Of a stretch of 64,000 nucleotides of DNA, positions 8,298-16,889 are shown piece after piece. The stretch is from Roseiarcus sp963784805. GTDB lineage: Bacteria > Pseudomonadota > Alphaproteobacteria > Rhizobiales > Beijerinckiaceae. The notes under the pieces were generated by a model, which saw nothing but the letters and a program-made list of their open reading frames with translations, did not search any database and was not told the DNA's origin. The translations under genes and the position numbers were made by a program. Within the stretch, counting starts at the first letter, position 1. Each line of letters opens with the position of its first letter. The stretch covers positions 1-64,000 of the forward strand of contig CAWASR010000006.1 of NCBI GenBank assembly GCA_963784805.1. The letters are read 5' to 3'.

Positions 8298-9063
8298 GGG
8301 ACAGAGTGAGGGACCGCGCGATCCGATGCGCGCGGCCCAGGCCAACATGCGTCGGCCGACGGTTAGACGCTTTTACCGGTCAGTCGAGGTGCGGGAGGAC
8401 GAGGACGGGCGGCGCATTCTGACCCTCGACGGCCGCGGCGCCCGGACGCCCGGCGGCGCCGCGCTTTCCGCGCCGAGCCGCGATCTGTTGCTGCGGGTCG
8501 CCGAGGAATGGCGACGGCAGGAGGAAACGCTCGATTTCGCCGACATGCCGCTGACGAGGCTCCTCAACGCGGCGATCGATGGCGTCGCGGGCGCCATGGC
8601 TGAAACGCGCGCCGATATCCTGCGCTACGCTTCTTCCGACCTGCTGTGCTACCGCGCCGAGACGCCGCAGGCGCTTGTCGCGCGTCAGGCGGCGGCCTTC
8701 GATCCAGTTGTTCGCTGGGCGGCCGAGACTTTTGGCGCGCGCCTCGCCGTGACCGCCGGCGTCGTGCATGTGGAGCAGCCGCCAGCGGCCCTCGCGGCCA
8801 TGCGCGCCGCTCTCGACGCGGTCGATGACCCGGCGGCGCTCGCGGCCTTGAGCGTGATGACGAGCCTCACCGGCTCCGCGTTGCTGGCTCTTGTCGTCGC
8901 GCGCGGCTTTCTCGGACCCGCCGACGCCTGGGCGGCCGCGCACGTCGACGAGGATTTCCAGAACGAGCAATGGGGCGTCGACGCGGAGGCGAGGGCGCGG
9001 CGGGAGGCGCGTTGGCGGGAATTCGAGGCGGCGGCGATGGTTTTCGCTGCGACGCGACTTTAG
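8290..9063 (+). CDS. ATP12-family F1-ATPase assembly chaperone
   Basis: This 257-residue protein of the ATP12 family binds the F1 alpha subunit during assembly in mitochondria. The alphaproteobacterial homologues are its ancestors. Visible family features are the R-R-F-Y-R-S-V-E-V start, L-D-G-R-G-A-R-T-P early on, M-P-L-T-R-L-L-N-A-A-I-D, the D-L-L-C-Y-R-A segment, and the C-terminal V-D-E-D-F-Q-x-E-x-W-G-x-D-x-E-A. The ATG at 8290 overlaps the preceding rlu gene. An internal ATG at 8347, just before RRPTVRRFYR, is a plausible alternative start. Confidence 0.88.
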   Translation: MCEGQSEGPRDPMRAAQANMRRPTVRRFYRSVEVREDEDGRRILTLDGRGARTPGGAALSAPSRDLLLRVAEEWRRQEETLDFADMPLTRLLNAAIDGVAGAMAETRADILRYASSDLLCYRAETPQALVARQAAAFDPVVRWAAETFGARLAVTAGVVHVEQPPAALAAMRAALDAVDDPAALAALSVMTSLTGSALLALVVARGFLGPADAWAAAHVDEDFQNEQWGVDAEARARREARWREFEAAAMVFAATRL

Positions 9064-9127
9064 CCGCGTTCGCCGAGCGCCGCTCAACGCCGTCATCGAC
9101 CACGCCCACAAGGCCCCATGTAAATGA

Positions 9128-9242
9128 TTTCAATGTGTTCGGCAGCTATCTTAGCGAGACGCATGCGCAGAAGATCACCAAGATCCAGGACATGGCGCTG
9201 AAGAACCGGGCGCCGATCGTCGGCCTGTTCGACGCCGGCGGG
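9128..9242 (+). repeat. Duplicated internal fragment of pccB
   Basis: About 115 bp copy an internal part of pccB (real copy near 11054-11170). The last 73 bp, 9170-9242, are identical to 11098-11170. Upstream, identity falls but stays clear (TTAGCGAGACGCA shared). The encoded segment is the acyl-CoA carboxyltransferase stretch around S-E-T-H-A and N-R-A-P-I-V-G-L-F-D-A-G-G. No start or remaining protein is attached, so it is a non-functional scrap. It sits between the ATP12 gene and the 3' end of the MFS gene, in the same orientation as pccB. Confidence 0.9.
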
Positions 9243-9271
9243 CGCGCCGAGTTCAAGCGAACCGCAGGCCC

Positions 9272-10510
9272 TTATCGAGCCGCGGCTGTCGCTGGCGCCG
9301 CTGCGTGATCCGCCCTCGTTTCCGGGAGCAGGGCTGCGAGCATTCCCAGAAGCGGCAGGAACGAGCAGACCTTGTAAACCAACTCGATGCTCGTCCAATC
9401 GGCCAGGACGCCCAGAACCGCCGCGCCGAGGCCGCCCAAGCCGAACGCCAGGCCAAAAAACAGGCCCGACACCATTCCGACCCGGTGAGGCGTCAGCTCC
9501 TGAGCATAGACGACGATCGCCGAGAAAGCGGAGGCGAGGATCAAGCCGATAATCGCGCTCAAGACGATGGTGAGATGCAGGCTCACATAGGGCAGGACTA
9601 GGGCGAAGGGCAGGATTCCGAGGATCGACACCCAGATCACCGTCTTGCGGCCGATCCGGTCACCGACCGGGCCGCCGATCAGGGTTCCGACGGCGACCGC
9701 GCCGAGGAACACGAACAGGCATATTTGCGCCGTCCGTTCGGAGACCTGAAACCGGTGCTCAAGATAGAAAACGTAATAGGTCGTAAAGCTCGCAATATAG
9801 AAGAATTTCGAGAGCATCAGGACTGCGAGGATCGCCATGGCGCGGACGACGCCGCGCGTCGGGCGCTCCGCGCCGCTGGCCGTCGACCCATGCGAGCGCG
9901 GTCTTTCCAGAAGCACGCCTTGGTACCATCGGCCGAGTCGGGTGAGGATCGCCGCGCCGCCGAGCGCGAGGAGCGCAAACCAGGCGAGGCGGCCCCGGCC
10001 GCCCGGCAGGACGACGAATGCGACCAGCAGCGGCCCGATCGAGGCGCCGATGTTTCCTCCGACCTGGAAGATCGATTGCGCAAGGCCGTGCGAGCCGCCC
10101 GAAGCGAGACGGGCGAGTCGCGATGATTCCGGGTGGAAGATGGAGGAGCCGACGCCCAGCAGCGCGGCGCCCGCGATGAGCGTGGGATAGTTCGGCGCGA
10201 AGGCCAGCGTGATCAGCGCCGCCATCGAGAAGGCCATTCCCACCGGCAAGGAATAGGGCGCCGGATGTCTGTCGGTAAGAAGTCCAATGAGCGGCTGAAG
10301 AAGGGACGCGGCAAGCTGGTAGGCCAGCGTAAGAAGGCCGATCTGCCCGAAGCTGAGATCGAAACCGGTCTTGAACACCGGAAAGCTCGCGGTGAACAGC
10401 GACTGCATCGCGTCGTTGAGCAAATGGCAGACGCTCGCCGCCACGAGGACGGGCAGGGCCAGTCTCGCGGGAGCGGGGCGGGCGAAGGCGGCTCGAGAGC
10501 TGTCGTTCAA
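9272..10510 (-). CDS. MFS efflux transporter, fosmidomycin-resistance (Fsr)-like
   Basis: This 412-residue major-facilitator protein has twelve predicted transmembrane segments. Fsr-like features are the early H-L-L-N-D-x-M-Q-S, P-V-F-K, Q-P-L-I-G-L-L-T-D-R-H-P-A-P-Y-S-L-P-V-G-M in the TM2-3 loop, and G-S-S-I-F-H-P-E-S-S-R-L-A in the first half. The start is most likely TTG 10510 (preceded by GAGGAAG). An ATG only exists much further upstream, adding about 60 unlikely residues. The family exports small hydrophobic drugs. The natural substrate is unknown. The gene is convergent with a pccB scrap at its 3' end and divergent from intact pccB. Confidence 0.82.
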   Translation of the reverse strand: MNDSSRAAFARPAPARLALPVLVAASVCHLLNDAMQSLFTASFPVFKTGFDLSFGQIGLLTLAYQLAASLLQPLIGLLTDRHPAPYSLPVGMAFSMAALITLAFAPNYPTLIAGAALLGVGSSIFHPESSRLARLASGGSHGLAQSIFQVGGNIGASIGPLLVAFVVLPGGRGRLAWFALLALGGAAILTRLGRWYQGVLLERPRSHGSTASGAERPTRGVVRAMAILAVLMLSKFFYIASFTTYYVFYLEHRFQVSERTAQICLFVFLGAVAVGTLIGGPVGDRIGRKTVIWVSILGILPFALVLPYVSLHLTIVLSAIIGLILASAFSAIVVYAQELTPHRVGMVSGLFFGLAFGLGGLGAAVLGVLADWTSIELVYKVCSFLPLLGMLAALLPETRADHAAAPATAAAR

Positions 10511-10780
10511 AGCTTCTTCCTCAATCGCCGTCCGGACGTTGCGCCGGGAAGCGGAAGCCACTAGTAAGCCGCCGCCGATTGGCCCGCCACCGCCTCCAGG
10601 CCGCTTTCTTAGCGCAATGTTCCAGCGCGCGCTGGGTTTGTATCCGCGCGCCCATTTACGTGCGGATCGCGAATAGGAGACGGCGCACGTCATTGCAATG
10701 TCGCGCGCACTCGCCGTTCCGGCGCCGCGCGCGGCATGCTATGCCGATTTCGCCTACGCGTCCGACCCTCGGAGCCGCCC

Positions 10781-12313
10781 ATGAAACCCATGCTCGCCCG
10801 CCTCGACGCCCGCCGCGAACGCGCCCGACTCGGCGGCGGCCAGCGGCGCATTTCGGCCCAGCACGCCAAGGGCAAGCTGACGGCGCGCGAGCGGATCGAA
10901 CTGCTGCTCGACCACGACTCGTTCGAGGAATTCGACATGTTCGTCCAGCATCGCTGCGACGATTTCGGCATGGAGGCGACCAAGATTCCCGGCGACGGCG
11001 TGGTGACCGGCTGGGGCACAGTCAATGGCCGCACCGTTTATGTTTTCGCCAAGGATTTCACCGTCTTCGGCGGTTCCCTTAGCGAGACGCACGCCCGGAA
11101 GATCACCAAGATCCAGGACATGGCGCTGAAGAACCGGGCGCCGATCGTCGGCCTGTTCGACGCCGGCGGGGCGCGCATCCAGGAGGGCGTCGCCGCGCTC
11201 GGCGGCTATGGCGAGGTCTTTCAGCGCAATGTGTTGGCGTCCGGCGTCATCCCTCAGATTTCATTGATCATGGGGCCGTGCGCCGGCGGCGACGTCTATT
11301 CCCCGGCGATGACCGACTTCATCTTCATGGTGCGCGACACCAGCTACATGTTCGTGACTGGCCCGGACGTGGTGAAGACGGTCACTAACGAGACGGTGAC
11401 CGCCGAGGAGCTGGGCGGGGCGCTCGTTCACACCACCCGCTCCTCGATCGCCGACCGCGCCTACGACAACGACGTCGAGGCGTTGCTGCAGATGCGGCGC
11501 CTGATCGACTTCCTGCCGGCCTCCAATCTCGAACGGCCGCCGGTGCTGCCGAGCTTCGACGATCCGGACCGGATCGACATGTCGCTCGATACCCTGATCC
11601 CGGACAATCCCAACAAGTCTTATGACATCAAGGAGTTGATCGTCAAAGTTGCGGACGAGGGCGATTTCTTCGAGATCCAGGAGGCCCATGCCCGGAACAT
11701 CGTCACCGGCTTCGCCCGCATCGAGGGGACGACGGTCGGGATCGTCGCCAACCAGCCGCTGGCGCTGGCCGGCGTGCTCGACAGCGACGCGTCGCGAAAA
11801 GGCGCGCGGTTCGTTCGCTTCTGCGACTGCTTCAACATTCCGATCGTCACTTTCGTCGACGTGCCGGGCTTCCTGCCGGGCACCGCGCAGGAGTATGGCG
11901 GGCTCATCAAGCACGGCGCGAAGCTCCTCTTCGCCTATGCCGAGGCGACCGCGCCCAAGGTCACCGTCATCACCCGCAAGGCCTTTGGCGGCGCCTATGA
12001 CGTCATGTCGTCCAAGCACTTGCGCGGCGACATCAATTTGGCGTGGCCGACGGCGCAGATCGCGGTGATGGGCGCCAAGGGAGCGGTCGAGATCATCTTC
12101 AGGTCCGACATCAACGATCCGGCCAAGATCGCCGAGCGCACGAAAGAATACGAGGACGCCTTCCTGTCGCCGTTCGTCGCCGCCGAGCGCGGCTACATCG
12201 ACGAGGTCATTACGCCGCACTCGACCCGTAAGCGCCTGTCGCGGGTGCTGGCGATGCTGCGCAACAAGAAGCTCGAGAACCCGTGGAAGAAGCACGACAA
12301 CATTCCGTTGTGA
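10781..12313 (+). CDS. pccB: Propionyl-CoA carboxylase beta subunit (carboxyltransferase)
   Basis: This 510-residue beta subunit transfers carboxyl from biotin to propionyl-CoA, giving methylmalonyl-CoA. It has both crotonase-like halves: N-terminal with G-K-L-T-A-R-E-R-I-E-L-L-L-D, A-P-I-V-G-L-F-D-A-G-G-A-R-I-Q-E-G and M-G-P-C-A-G-G-D-V-Y-S-P-A, and C-terminal with D-V-P-G-F-L-P-G-T-x-Q-E, F-G-G-A-Y-D-V-M-S-S-K-H and G-A-V-E-I-I-F-R. It probably feeds the methylmalonyl/succinyl-CoA route. No biotin carboxylase (pccA) is adjacent. Scraps of this gene or a homologue occur at 9128, 18738 and 19237. The start is the ATG at 10781, where family homology begins. Confidence 0.95.
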   Translation: MKPMLARLDARRERARLGGGQRRISAQHAKGKLTARERIELLLDHDSFEEFDMFVQHRCDDFGMEATKIPGDGVVTGWGTVNGRTVYVFAKDFTVFGGSLSETHARKITKIQDMALKNRAPIVGLFDAGGARIQEGVAALGGYGEVFQRNVLASGVIPQISLIMGPCAGGDVYSPAMTDFIFMVRDTSYMFVTGPDVVKTVTNETVTAEELGGALVHTTRSSIADRAYDNDVEALLQMRRLIDFLPASNLERPPVLPSFDDPDRIDMSLDTLIPDNPNKSYDIKELIVKVADEGDFFEIQEAHARNIVTGFARIEGTTVGIVANQPLALAGVLDSDASRKGARFVRFCDCFNIPIVTFVDVPGFLPGTAQEYGGLIKHGAKLLFAYAEATAPKVTVITRKAFGGAYDVMSSKHLRGDINLAWPTAQIAVMGAKGAVEIIFRSDINDPAKIAERTKEYEDAFLSPFVAAERGYIDEVITPHSTRKRLSRVLAMLRNKKLENPWKKHDNIPL

Positions 12314-12370
12314 GGGGGCGGGTGGTGGACGAACAGCCGCCAAGCGGTTTCGCCCCATGCCGTCAGTTTC

Positions 12371-13069
12371 TTATTCGCGAGTTGGTTCGCTTAATTCCAC
12401 CGCGTTGTTTGAGGAGTTTGGTGTGTAGGCGGCCTTTTTCGCCGCCAGCGCCGCTCGCATCGTTGCTTCCATGCAGTCGATCACTTGGGCGTCGGTCTTG
12501 AGCCGCTGCTTCCGCCCCGCGAAAATGCCTCCGCCGAGAATGAGCGTGCTGGCGCCCGCCGCGACGGCCTCATCCGCCAGTCTCTCGAGCTCGGCGAAGA
12601 CCGCCGCTTCGCGATCTCGCACGTCGAGGCCCGTCCCCTCGGCGGCAAACACGCCGACGAATGGCGACTTCAGTGATGCCAGCGCCACGCGCTCGTTCAG
12701 AATTTCGACCCATGCCGGGCCCATGGTCACGATCGCAAATGGCTCGCCCAGCGCGTCAGCTTCGCGAACGGAGGATTCCGCCATCCCAAAGACAGGCTCC
12801 TTCGCGGCCTCCCGCAACGCTTCGAGCCCCGGATCGCCGAAACAGGCGATCACGACGGCGTCGTGAGCGACGCCGCGGCGCTCATAGGCGTCGAGGACGG
12901 CGAGCGCGGCGACCGCATATGAGGCGCGGCTCGCGATGACGGGGAAGCCGAAGGCCGCCGTCCGCGCCTCAACCCCGACGTCTTCCGGCAGCCAGCGGGC
13001 GGCCGCCTTGGCCATCTGCTCGGTCATCGCCGCGGTAGCGTTGGGATTTATGAGTAGGAGGCTTCGCAT
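12371..13069 (-). CDS. Asp/Glu racemase-superfamily protein (hydantoin-racemase-like)
   Basis: This 232-residue protein belongs to the Asp/Glu/hydantoin racemase superfamily, which uses two cysteines for two-base proton transfer. The N terminus (LLINPNATAAMTEQM) and the first catalytic cysteine (VVIACFGDPGLEALRE) are clear. Where the second cysteine is expected the sequence reads LILGGGIFAG, without cysteine, so racemisation may be lost or the protein may be a decarboxylase- or isomerase-like relative. It overlaps the upstream PuuE-like gene by 22 bp, indicating one operon. Context suggests ureide, hydantoin or carbamoyl-amino-acid catabolism. Confidence 0.78.
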   Translation of the reverse strand: MRSLLLINPNATAAMTEQMAKAAARWLPEDVGVEARTAAFGFPVIASRASYAVAALAVLDAYERRGVAHDAVVIACFGDPGLEALREAAKEPVFGMAESSVREADALGEPFAIVTMGPAWVEILNERVALASLKSPFVGVFAAEGTGLDVRDREAAVFAELERLADEAVAAGASTLILGGGIFAGRKQRLKTDAQVIDCMEATMRAALAAKKAAYTPNSSNNAVELSEPTRE

Positions 13070-13977
13070 TCCTGCACGCTCGCGTCGGCATGGGCGAGCC
13101 AGTGGCGGGCGATGGCGTCGCGCCGGGTGATCCAGGCGCCCCCGCGCTGCGTGAAGTGCCGCAGGACCGCCTCCAGGCCGCCGATTCGGCCGGGGCGGCC
13201 GATCATCCTTAAATGCAGACCGATGGAAAGCATGCGCGGCTCGCTCGCGCCTTCGCTCCAGAGCCGGTCGAAGGCGGCGATCACGTAATCGGCGAAATCC
13301 GCACCGGTGACGAAGCGATTCGCCCCGAAGAAGTTCATGTCGTTCGTGTCGAAGGCGTAGGGCAGCACGAGGTGGCGTTGGCCCGCGACCTGGACGAAGA
13401 ACGGCAGGTCATCGCAATAGGCGTCGCTGTCGTAGAGAAAGCCGCCGTGCTCCGTCAGAAGCCGTCGCGTGTTGACGGACGGCGCCGAGCGCGTGTGCCA
13501 GCCGACCGGCGTCACGCCGGTCGCCTCGCGGATCGCCGCGACCGTTTCTGCTATGGCGCGGCGTTCGGCGGCCTCGCTCATGCCCGCGTGGCGCTCCCAG
13601 CGCCAGCCGTGGCAGGAGACCTCGTGGCCCGACGCCACCGCCTCTCGGGCGAGCCATGCGGAGCGCCCGACTGCGCGTCCGCAGGCGCTCAGCGTTCCAA
13701 CCACGCCGCGCTCCGCCAAGGCCGCCGCGATGCGCCGCCAGCCCGCGCGCGTCCCATATTCGAAGTGGGAGTCCTGACAGAGATCGGGAGAGCCCTTGAT
13801 CTCCTCAACCGCTTCATAGGCGCCCTCGTTGCGCTCGTCGCCGTCCGAGGCGGAGAGTTCGGCGCCCTCCTCGAGATTGACGACGAACGAGACGGCGACG
13901 CGCGCGTCGTCCGGCCATCGGACATTCGGCGGACGGCCGCCATAGCCTCTGAAATCCCGTCCGGGAACACTTGTCAT
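13048..13977 (-). CDS. Polysaccharide deacetylase-family protein, PuuE/allantoinase-like
   Basis: This 309-residue NodB-type hydrolase belongs to the subgroup containing the cofactor-independent allantoinase PuuE. Visible features are R-D-F-x-G-Y-G-x-x-P-P at the start, V-V-N-L-E-E-G-A-E near residue 35, S-C-H-G-W-R-W-E and W-H-T-R-S-A-P-S-V-N-T in the middle, and a D-S-D-A-Y-x-D-D-L-P segment. It would open a ring amide or hydrolyse an N-acyl group. Allantoin is one candidate substrate. It is cotranscribed with the racemase-like gene and divergent from the GntR-type regulator, with a TCTATATAGA palindrome in the short intergenic region. Confidence 0.8.
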   Translation of the reverse strand: MTSVPGRDFRGYGGRPPNVRWPDDARVAVSFVVNLEEGAELSASDGDERNEGAYEAVEEIKGSPDLCQDSHFEYGTRAGWRRIAAALAERGVVGTLSACGRAVGRSAWLAREAVASGHEVSCHGWRWERHAGMSEAAERRAIAETVAAIREATGVTPVGWHTRSAPSVNTRRLLTEHGGFLYDSDAYCDDLPFFVQVAGQRHLVLPYAFDTNDMNFFGANRFVTGADFADYVIAAFDRLWSEGASEPRMLSIGLHLRMIGRPGRIGGLEAVLRHFTQRGGAWITRRDAIARHWLAHADASVQECEASYS

Positions 13978-14002
13978 CGTGGATCACCTGTCGTTAAAGC
14001 AG

Positions 14003-14012
14003 TCTATATAGA
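14003..14012. promoter_or_regulatory. Candidate operator TCTATATAGA
   Basis: A perfect 10-bp palindrome lies in the 53-bp gap between the divergent PuuE-like gene and the FCD regulator gene. GntR/FCD regulators commonly bind short A/T-rich palindromes between themselves and divergent targets. That this one is bound is inference. Confidence 0.4.
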
Positions 14013-14030
14013 TTATTTCGGGACGATCTG

Positions 14031-15089
14031 ATGTCCGGAGAAGAGCGCCTGAGCTGGATTGAAGCCTACGAGGCGACGGGAAACGCGGGCTTGATCTGCG
14101 CCCGGTTCGGCATCTCCCGCCCGACGCTCCGCAAATGGTGGCGCCGTTACAAGGAGGCGGGTCCGGCGGGACTCGAAGACTCGGGCCGAAGGCCCGTTAC
14201 CTCCCCGAACCAGAAGGTGTTCGAGCGCGAGGAGGCGCTGATCCTCGCGCTGCGGAGGGTCGAGAATCTCGGCGTCCATCGTTTGAGGTCGGAAATGCGC
14301 GGGCGGTACGGGATCGACCTGGCGGCGGAGACGATCCTCAAAGTGCTCAAGCGCGCGGGTGAACCGATGAAGACGCGGCGCGTGGAGCCGGCGGAGAACC
14401 CGCCGCTGAGTCCGCCCGCGCGCGAGGCGCGCCAGTTCGGCCGGGGAGGGCTCTTTCATGGGCTCGCATCGGGCGACCGGGTCGCGAACGCCATCGCGTC
14501 TCTGATCGTCAAGGAACGGTTCCTGCCGCGTCAGAAGCTCAGCGAAGCCCATCTCGCGGCGAAGCTCGGCGTCGGCCGCACGCTCATCCGCGAGGCGCTG
14601 CGGCGCCTGGCTTTCGCAGGCATCGTCTCGCTGCAGCGAAATCGCGGCGCCTTTGTCGCGGATCCTTCGCTGACGGAAGTGCAACAGGCCTATGCAGCGC
14701 GCCGGCTGATCGAAGGCGAGATCATCAATGACGTCTGCCATTGCTGCACCGCGCACGACATTCGCGCCCTTCGCAATCATCTTGAGCGGCAGGTCGAGGC
14801 GCAGGCGTCGGGCGATCGTGGCCGGTTCGTGCAGCTTCTCACGGAATTCCATTCGCTGCTGGCCTCCCTTGGCGAAAATCGACTTCTCGAAAGCTTTGTA
14901 AAACAGCTCGCGGCCAAGACCTCGCTGGCGGTGCTGCTTTACGACGGAGAGCCGCCCGCCTGCGCAGTCGAGGAACATGCCGCGCTCATCGACCTATTGG
15001 CGGCCGGAAACGCGGAAGCCGCGCGGGAATTGATGAATCGGCATTTGACCGGGCATCAGGAACGCCTGCCGTCGAGAAAAATCACCTAG
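14031..15089 (+). CDS. GntR/FCD transcriptional regulator with an extra N-terminal transposase-like HTH
   Basis: This 352-residue protein has two DNA-binding modules. Residues 1-120 resemble the HTH and linker of IS481-type transposases (EERLSWIEAYEATGNAGL, FGISRPTLRKWWRRYKEAG, then a second helical unit ending TILKVLKRAGEPM). After a proline-rich linker, residues about 150-350 form a normal GntR winged helix (VANAIASLIVKERFLPRQKLSE...VGRTLIREALRRLAFAGIV) and an FCD ligand-binding domain. The upstream neighbour is a PuuE-like deacetylase and the downstream convergent gene an importer, so it probably controls that module in response to a small organic acid or ureide. Confidence 0.75.
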   Translation: MSGEERLSWIEAYEATGNAGLICARFGISRPTLRKWWRRYKEAGPAGLEDSGRRPVTSPNQKVFEREEALILALRRVENLGVHRLRSEMRGRYGIDLAAETILKVLKRAGEPMKTRRVEPAENPPLSPPAREARQFGRGGLFHGLASGDRVANAIASLIVKERFLPRQKLSEAHLAAKLGVGRTLIREALRRLAFAGIVSLQRNRGAFVADPSLTEVQQAYAARRLIEGEIINDVCHCCTAHDIRALRNHLERQVEAQASGDRGRFVQLLTEFHSLLASLGENRLLESFVKQLAAKTSLAVLLYDGEPPACAVEEHAALIDLLAAGNAEAARELMNRHLTGHQERLPSRKIT

Positions 15090-15090
15090 G

Positions 15091-15125
15091 GCGACCGGCG
15101 CCGTCCGCGAGGACGCGCCGGTCGC
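15091..15125. terminator. Bidirectional hairpin terminator
   Basis: A perfect 10-bp stem (GCGACCGGCG with CGCCGGTCGC) with a further inner CGTCC/GGACG stem lies exactly between two convergent stop codons (regulator ending 15089, MFS gene ending 15135). T-runs are short, so termination efficiency is uncertain. Confidence 0.65.
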
Positions 15126-15134
15126 ATTCCGACC

Positions 15135-16490
15135 TCAGTGCGAGATGTCCGCCAGTTCCTGGCCGGGGCGGATAGTGCGGGCGGCCAGCATGCAGGCAGC
15201 TGCGACGAGCGCGGCGACTCCGCCGGACGCAGCCGCGATCGTCGGGCTCGCTCCGGCCTGCTGGAGCGCGCCATAGAGCAGCGGCCCTACGATGCCGCCG
15301 ATCGGGCCGGTCACGTTGATATAGGCCGCGCCCGTGCCGCGAACCCGGGTCGGGAAGGATTCGCCGACATAGGCGAAGAACGGGGCGGCTGCGCCCTGCG
15401 CGAAGAACAGGACGAGCGCGTAGCCGATGACCACTGTCGCAAGGCTGGTTGCGGCGAAGAGCAGCGCGAAGATGCAAATCGCGGCAAGGGTCTGCGCGAT
15501 GATCACCGTCTCGCGTCGGCCGATCCGGTCTCCGAGCCAGCCGAGGAAGAGATAGCCGAGCACCGCGACTCCATTGCCGAAGAAGATCGTCCAGAGCGCG
15601 CTCGTCAGGTCGATGCCCTTCGCCTGACCGAGAACGGAGGTCGCAAGCACGGTCAGTTGCGAGTCCGCGATGATCTTGAAGAAGAACATCGCGCCGAGCG
15701 CGATGGACTGGCGGCGCAGCGCCGGCGTGAACAGCTCCGCATAGGTGTTCGGCCGATCGCCCTTGATATCGAGATTCCAGCGCTTGGCGAGCTCGTCGGA
15801 GGTGGCGACGTCGCCTTCAGCCCTCAAGCGCCGGAGATACTTGATCTTGACGAAATAGGGCGACTCCCGGAGCCCGAAGCGGAGGATCAACATCACGATC
15901 AGCGGGAAGGTCGCGACCAGGAAGACGCCGCGCCAACCGAGATCAGGCAAGAGCCACGCCGCCAACCCCGCCGAAAGCATCACGCCGAGCGGCCACCCGG
16001 CCTGGACGATTCCGTACAGAAAGCCTTTGGCGCGCGCTCCGAACACCTCGTTGAGATAGGCAGCGTTCACCGCCTGTTCGGACATGCCGAAGCCTGACAG
16101 GGCCCGGAAGGCGACAAGCGAAATCGGACCGACCGCGAGAGCCGCAAGGCCCGAACTGATCGCAGCGCCGCCGGTTGTGAGCACGAGGGCGAACCGGCGG
16201 CCCAGGCGGTCGATAACGGGGCCGACGCTCAGCGCCACCACAAGCGAGGCCAGACCCACGAAGGTCGCGACATAGGAGGCGGTCGCGTTGGACCAGTGGA
16301 ACTCCTCTTGAATCTTGGGCAGGAGATTGCCGAAGGTGATCAGGTCGTAGACCGCGAAGGTCCAGGCGAACAGCGCGACCACCGCGGTGTAAGTCATCTG
16401 ACCTTTGGTCAGGGGCGAAACGTCCGGGATGTCCTTTGCCATTGGGACGGGTGCGTCGAGCCCGGAGACTGCGGCGACATTTCTGTTCAT
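15135..16490 (-). CDS. MFS transporter, metabolite/aromatic acid:H+ symporter type
   Basis: This 451-residue major-facilitator protein has twelve TM segments and the two family signatures G-P-V-I-D-R-L-G-R-R (loop 2-3) and G-W-L-G-D-R-I-G-R-R (loop 8-9). F-A-V-Y-D-L-I-T-F-G-N in TM1 is typical of organic-acid:proton symporters (AAHS/MHS groups). The start at ATG 16490 has AAGGGG eight bases upstream. An upstream in-frame ATG at 16541 is less likely. It is convergent with the GntR/FCD gene and probably imports the compound processed by the racemase/deacetylase pair. Confidence 0.85.
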   Translation of the reverse strand: MNRNVAAVSGLDAPVPMAKDIPDVSPLTKGQMTYTAVVALFAWTFAVYDLITFGNLLPKIQEEFHWSNATASYVATFVGLASLVVALSVGPVIDRLGRRFALVLTTGGAAISSGLAALAVGPISLVAFRALSGFGMSEQAVNAAYLNEVFGARAKGFLYGIVQAGWPLGVMLSAGLAAWLLPDLGWRGVFLVATFPLIVMLILRFGLRESPYFVKIKYLRRLRAEGDVATSDELAKRWNLDIKGDRPNTYAELFTPALRRQSIALGAMFFFKIIADSQLTVLATSVLGQAKGIDLTSALWTIFFGNGVAVLGYLFLGWLGDRIGRRETVIIAQTLAAICIFALLFAATSLATVVIGYALVLFFAQGAAAPFFAYVGESFPTRVRGTGAAYINVTGPIGGIVGPLLYGALQQAGASPTIAAASGGVAALVAAACMLAARTIRPGQELADISH

Positions 16491-16889
16491 GGCGAGACCC
16501 CTTGCAGATCCGAGCGGCGACATAAGGCATCGGATTTTCAATTTGTATGCAAAATGTAACTTTCACGTCAATCCCCTAAAATGCTCATATTTTCGCCATC
16601 AATATGCAAAGGTTGAGCATGCTGATTGAAATGATGTCTATGGATATAGACGCCGCCGGAGCGATCGCGATCCCGCTGTCGCGCGGCACAGAGGGCGCGA
16701 ACGCTCCGGTGACAAGGGGCGTTGATGTTGCTGGCGGTACGGGACGGGAAGCCTTCGTTCGTCCGCCATCGCCGCAGCGCCGGCCCGGAGCGCTCCGCCG
16801 GCAGCGGCAGGCGTTTCCAGCCTGGCCCGGGTTCGGCGCCGCTTTCTTTTGCGCTAGGATACGCGCGCTATCACGACGGAGCGTGGGCC
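16491..16889. promoter_or_regulatory. Intergenic region with candidate operator TTTGTATGCAAA
   Basis: About 400 bp lie between the divergent MFS and CoA-binding/MetY genes. The part near the MFS gene is AT-rich, with TTTGTATGCAAA (TTTG-N4-CAAA) at 16542-16553 and a second TATGCAAA near 16602. This is a plausible GntR-type site for the regulator at 14031. The frame upstream of 16890 stays open but looks non-coding. Confidence 0.4.

Noticed and set aside
11261..12358. 365-codon minus-strand frame
   Set aside because: Antisense of pccB with typical shadow composition.
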